This document shows, one piece after another, positions 5,792-6,115 of a stretch of 6,115 bases of DNA (positions are counted from its first letter, which is position 1; every line of letters begins with the position of its first letter). This stretch comes from Sulfurovum sp. (GTDB lineage: Bacteria > Campylobacterota > Campylobacteria > Campylobacterales > Sulfurovaceae). The notes under the pieces were generated by a model. That model was not told the origin of the DNA, did not search any database, and saw only the letters and a list, made by a program, of their open reading frames with translations. The stretch is taken from NCBI GenBank assembly GCA_026983895.1, contig JALSTF010000258.1, positions 1 through 6,115 on the forward strand. The letters run 5' to 3'. The position numbers and the translations under genes were made by a program.

Positions 5792-6115
5792 ATTTACAAT
5801 GCGCATCCACAGGGTAGGCGAACCATCCGTCAAAATCTGTCACTCCGTCTGTAAAATCAATGCGGTTATCACAGGAATAAGGGATATCATCTTTTCCGAA
5901 GCCATCGATATCTGCAATATACAGCGGATTGAGAACATCTCCGGCGAAACCATACAGGTCGAAAGTACAGCGGTCACCCACGGCAAATGTAAATTCTCCA
6001 TTTATGTTGGTTACATCATCCACCACCACTTCATTATAGGAATCTACACAGGTATAGGGAACATACTCTACACCTACACCCAGATCATCCACCAAAAACA
6101 AGGAAACAAGCTCCG
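5781..6115 (-). CDS. C-terminal part of a Cys-repeat secreted/surface protein (5' end outside window)
   Basis: The frame is open to the window edge; the only start-like codon near the edge is a TTG at 6101, so the gene very probably begins beyond 6115. About 111 C-terminal residues are visible, ending in a TGA at 5781-5783. They contain two copies of a motif: VEYVPYTC (about 6068-6045), then INGEFTFAVGDRCTFDLYGF; and DDIPYSC, then FDGWFAYPVDAHCKFYF at the very C-terminus. The shared pattern is P-Y-[TS]-C, a spacer, V-T-x-x-x-G-x-F-x-[FY]-x-V-x-x-x-C-x-F. Each unit has two Cys 25-27 residues apart and a period of 57-59 residues, suggesting disulfide-closed beta modules outside the cytoplasm. 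Similar G-x-F-x-Y modules with a following C-T-F occur in many repeat-bearing exported bacterial proteins. The linker between copies (IADIDGFGKDD) is acidic, perhaps calcium-binding. Function unknown. Confidence 0.75.
   Translation of the reverse strand, partial: ELVSLFLVDDLGVGVEYVPYTCVDSYNEVVVDDVTNINGEFTFAVGDRCTFDLYGFAGDVLNPLYIADIDGFGKDDIPYSCDNRIDFTDGVTDFDGWFAYPVDAHCKFYF

Overview
The window reads almost entirely on the minus strand. It resembles a chromosomal housekeeping segment of a Campylobacterota (epsilonproteobacterial) genome, perhaps Sulfurovum-like. That placement is inferred from protein style, moderate GC in the operon, AT-rich intergenic DNA and the gene order alaS / four-helix membrane protein / maf / PLP acyltransferase. 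No 16S or other decisive marker is present.

Layout in minus-strand transcription order (high to low coordinates): (1) 6115-5781, the 3' end of a secreted-type protein built from a Cys-containing repeat. (2) 5733-5305, a small lipoprotein with its own well-formed promoter. (3) 5304-5038, an AT-rich spacer with several hairpins, including two adjacent ones that look REP-like. (4) A tightly packed cluster: alaS (5037-2461), a four-helix membrane protein starting directly after the alaS stop, maf (GTG start 2 nt after the previous stop), a 38-residue ORF overlapping the end of maf, and a BioF/KBL-type PLP enzyme whose start overlaps the stop of that ORF. (5) 151-1, an imperfect palindrome of about 129 bp that folds into one long hairpin.

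The cluster is probably one transcription unit led by alaS: coding regions abut or overlap throughout, with Shine-Dalgarno-like sequences inside the preceding genes. Its products act in translation (AlaRS), nucleotide-pool cleaning or septum-related functions (Maf) and PLP-dependent condensation (BioF/KBL type), so the grouping looks like co-expression of growth genes, not one pathway. The right-hand 1.1 kb is more AT-rich and encodes envelope proteins of unrecognised function.

The most notable signals are the long foldback at the left edge, whose mismatches mostly become G-U pairs in RNA of the operon strand; the small overlapping ORF between maf and the PLP enzyme; a 7-bp tandem repeat inside the alaS coding region; and the Cys-repeat protein at the right edge. 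I found no CRISPR array, tRNA, rRNA, transposase, phage gene or defence system.
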